Made by a program: the position numbers and the translations under genes. A stretch of 64,000 nucleotides of DNA. Source: Bacteroidales bacterium. GTDB taxonomy: Bacteria > Bacteroidota > Bacteroidia > Bacteroidales > UBA932. The notes below the pieces were generated by a model. That model was not told the origin of the DNA, did not search any database, and saw only the letters and a program-made list of their open reading frames with translations. This document shows positions 62,715 to 64,000 of the stretch, piece after piece (the stretch's first letter is position 1; every line of letters starts with the position of its first letter). The stretch is from contig JAFYSH010000024.1 in the NCBI GenBank assembly GCA_017546605.1, positions 53,137 to 117,136 of the forward strand. The letters run 5' to 3'.

Positions 62715-64000
62715 ATGAGATTTTTTGACAGAACAGAAGAAATAGCATCTCTTAAAGAGATCCAGGAGTTGTCCAAGAACAATGCTCAATTCACAGTAGT
62801 CACCGGACGTCGCCGCATCGGTAAGACACATCTTGTATGGAAAGCATACGAAGACCTGCCGATCCTTTATTTCTTTGTTGCCCGCAAAGCCGAAAGCGAT
62901 TTATGCTCTGACTATCTGCTTGAAATTGAGAACAAACTTGGCATCCCTACAATGGGTAAAGTTGAGCGTTTCCCCGAGATCTTCGAGTATCTGATGAAAC
63001 TCTCGGTAGAACGTCCGATTACATTGTTCATTGATGAGTTTCAGGAGTTCTTCAAAGTCAACAAATCTGTCTATAGCGATATGCAGCGTATTTGGGACAA
63101 GTACCATACTGTGGCCCACATCAACCTCATAGTCTGCGGTTCCATCTACTCAATGATGACCAAGATCTTCAAAGACAAGAAAGAACCACTCTACAATCGC
63201 CAGACATGCTTCATGTCAATAAAACCGTTCACTCCAACTGTCTTGAAGGAGATAATGGCGGAGTACAATCCGGACTACACATCTGAAGATCTGCTCGCAC
63301 TCTATTCATTTACAGGTGGAGTCGCGAAATATGTTCAATTGCTCATAGATGCAGGAGCCACCACGAAAACGAAGATGCTCAATCAGATCATCAAGTCCGA
63401 TTCAATATTCCTGAGCGAAGGCAAAGCCATTCTTATTGAAGAGTTTGGCAAAGACTATGGCGTATACTTCTCAATCCTTTCAGCAATTGCACGTGGTAAG
63501 ACCTCACGCTCTGAGATAGAGAATGTCGTTGGCAAGGAAATCGGTGGCTACCTTACAAAGCTGGAGAATGAGTATGAAGTGATCAGCAAGAAACAGCCGA
63601 TCTTTGAGAAAAGTTCAACCAAGAATGTACGCTATACGATTGAGGACAACTTCTTCACCTTCTGGTTCCGTTTCATATACAAGTACAACTATATGCTTGA
63701 AATCGAGAACTACGACGCAGTAAAGACTATCATCAATCGTGATTACGAAACCTTCTCCGGACTGATGCTTGAACGCTACTTCAAACGCGTCCTCATCGAA
63801 AGTAAGAAATATACCCGTATCGGCAGCTGGTGGGACCGCAAAGGCGAAAATGAAATTGACATCGTAGCAGAAAACGAACTGGACCAGCAAGCTCTCTTCA
63901 TTGAAGTCAAACGTAAGATAGAGAACTATGATCCAGAACTGCTCAGTAGCAAGGTGGAAGTCTTCACTCGCGCCACCGGAGAATTCAAAGAATACACAGT
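62715..64000 (+). CDS. AAA+ ATPase of the archaeal/DUF234 type, 3' truncated by window end
   Basis: An open frame of at least 428 residues running past the window. Walker A GRRRIGKT (31-38), Walker B LFIDEF (Asp107, Glu108), CGSIYSMM as a sensor-like strand and a Phe/Tyr-rich winged-helix part follow the archaeal-type ATP-binding family. The C-terminal part reads RKGENEIDIVAENELDQQAL then FIEVKRKIE, a PD-(D/E)XK nuclease-like pattern (DUF234). In these proteins the ATPase may act as a defence or toxin-like element, but the role is unproven. Glu and Lys codons here mix GAG/GAA and AAG/AAA more evenly than the core genes do, which hints at recent acquisition. Confidence 0.85.
   Translation, partial: MRFFDRTEEIASLKEIQELSKNNAQFTVVTGRRRIGKTHLVWKAYEDLPILYFFVARKAESDLCSDYLLEIENKLGIPTMGKVERFPEIFEYLMKLSVERPITLFIDEFQEFFKVNKSVYSDMQRIWDKYHTVAHINLIVCGSIYSMMTKIFKDKKEPLYNRQTCFMSIKPFTPTVLKEIMAEYNPDYTSEDLLALYSFTGGVAKYVQLLIDAGATTKTKMLNQIIKSDSIFLSEGKAILIEEFGKDYGVYFSILSAIARGKTSRSEIENVVGKEIGGYLTKLENEYEVISKKQPIFEKSSTKNVRYTIEDNFFTFWFRFIYKYNYMLEIENYDAVKTIINRDYETFSGLMLERYFKRVLIESKKYTRIGSWWDRKGENEIDIVAENELDQQALFIEVKRKIENYDPELLSSKVEVFTRATGEFKEYT

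Noticed and set aside
1..64000. CRISPR arrays, tRNA or rRNA genes, insertion sequences
   Set aside because: I saw no regularly spaced direct repeats, no cloverleaf-type sequence in the gaps and no transposase-like gene; the gaps are short and mostly explained by promoters and terminators.

Overview
The window is a chromosomal segment from a member of the Bacteroidota, most likely the order Bacteroidales. The evidence is the recurring promoter element TAnnTTTG, often with TTG or TTTG about 19-21 bases upstream; families largely confined to this phylum (DUF5723, DUF5606, DUF3276/PUR-alpha-like, DUF4493, PCMD, a FeoA-FeoB fusion with a Cys-rich partner, WD40-like tricorn protease); and many lipoproteins with short Bacteroidales-type lipoboxes. 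I cannot name a genus. I found no tRNA, rRNA, CRISPR array or insertion sequence.

Positions 1-53,446 are mostly core genome. A long minus-strand run carries pdxA, rnhA, feoAB, a FeoB-associated Cys-rich protein, gpsA, pgi and an AddB/AddA-like helicase-nuclease pair, followed by a translation-coupled lipoprotein/outer-membrane pair of unknown function. recG, a BASS-type transporter, glnS and yicC come next. Then come a minus-strand set (nusB, yajC, ybbR, coaE, a TerB/J-domain protein, DUF5606, rimO, fabG, a lipoprotein), DUF3276, a bactofilin, lpdA, and an envelope pair whose WD40-like lipoprotein is cut from its signal peptide by a run of eight G. A tricorn-like protease and secA follow. After them are mnmD, an EamA transporter, a zinc-site-less sirtuin, a Dcp-like lipoprotein peptidase, an SGNH hydrolase, a lipoprotein nitroreductase, a ZIP transporter, a nucleoside transporter, a variant metallophosphoesterase, and a membrane ferredoxin protein next to an exported aldo/keto reductase.

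Positions 53,493-62,319 form one apparent operon of seven envelope genes behind a strong promoter match: a fimbrillin-like lipoprotein, two DUF4493-type lipoproteins, a DUF4493-PCMD lipoprotein, two paralogous outer-membrane barrels and a second PCMD lipoprotein. This is the best candidate for an undescribed surface system. A 395-base gap with an inverted repeat then leads into an AAA+ ATPase with a nuclease-like C-terminus, cut by the window end.

Recurrent themes are tight packing (six of nine convergent gene pairs overlap at their stop codons), -7 boxes so close to the start codon that recG and cobB may be leaderless, and several redox or hydrolytic enzymes tethered outside the cytoplasm.
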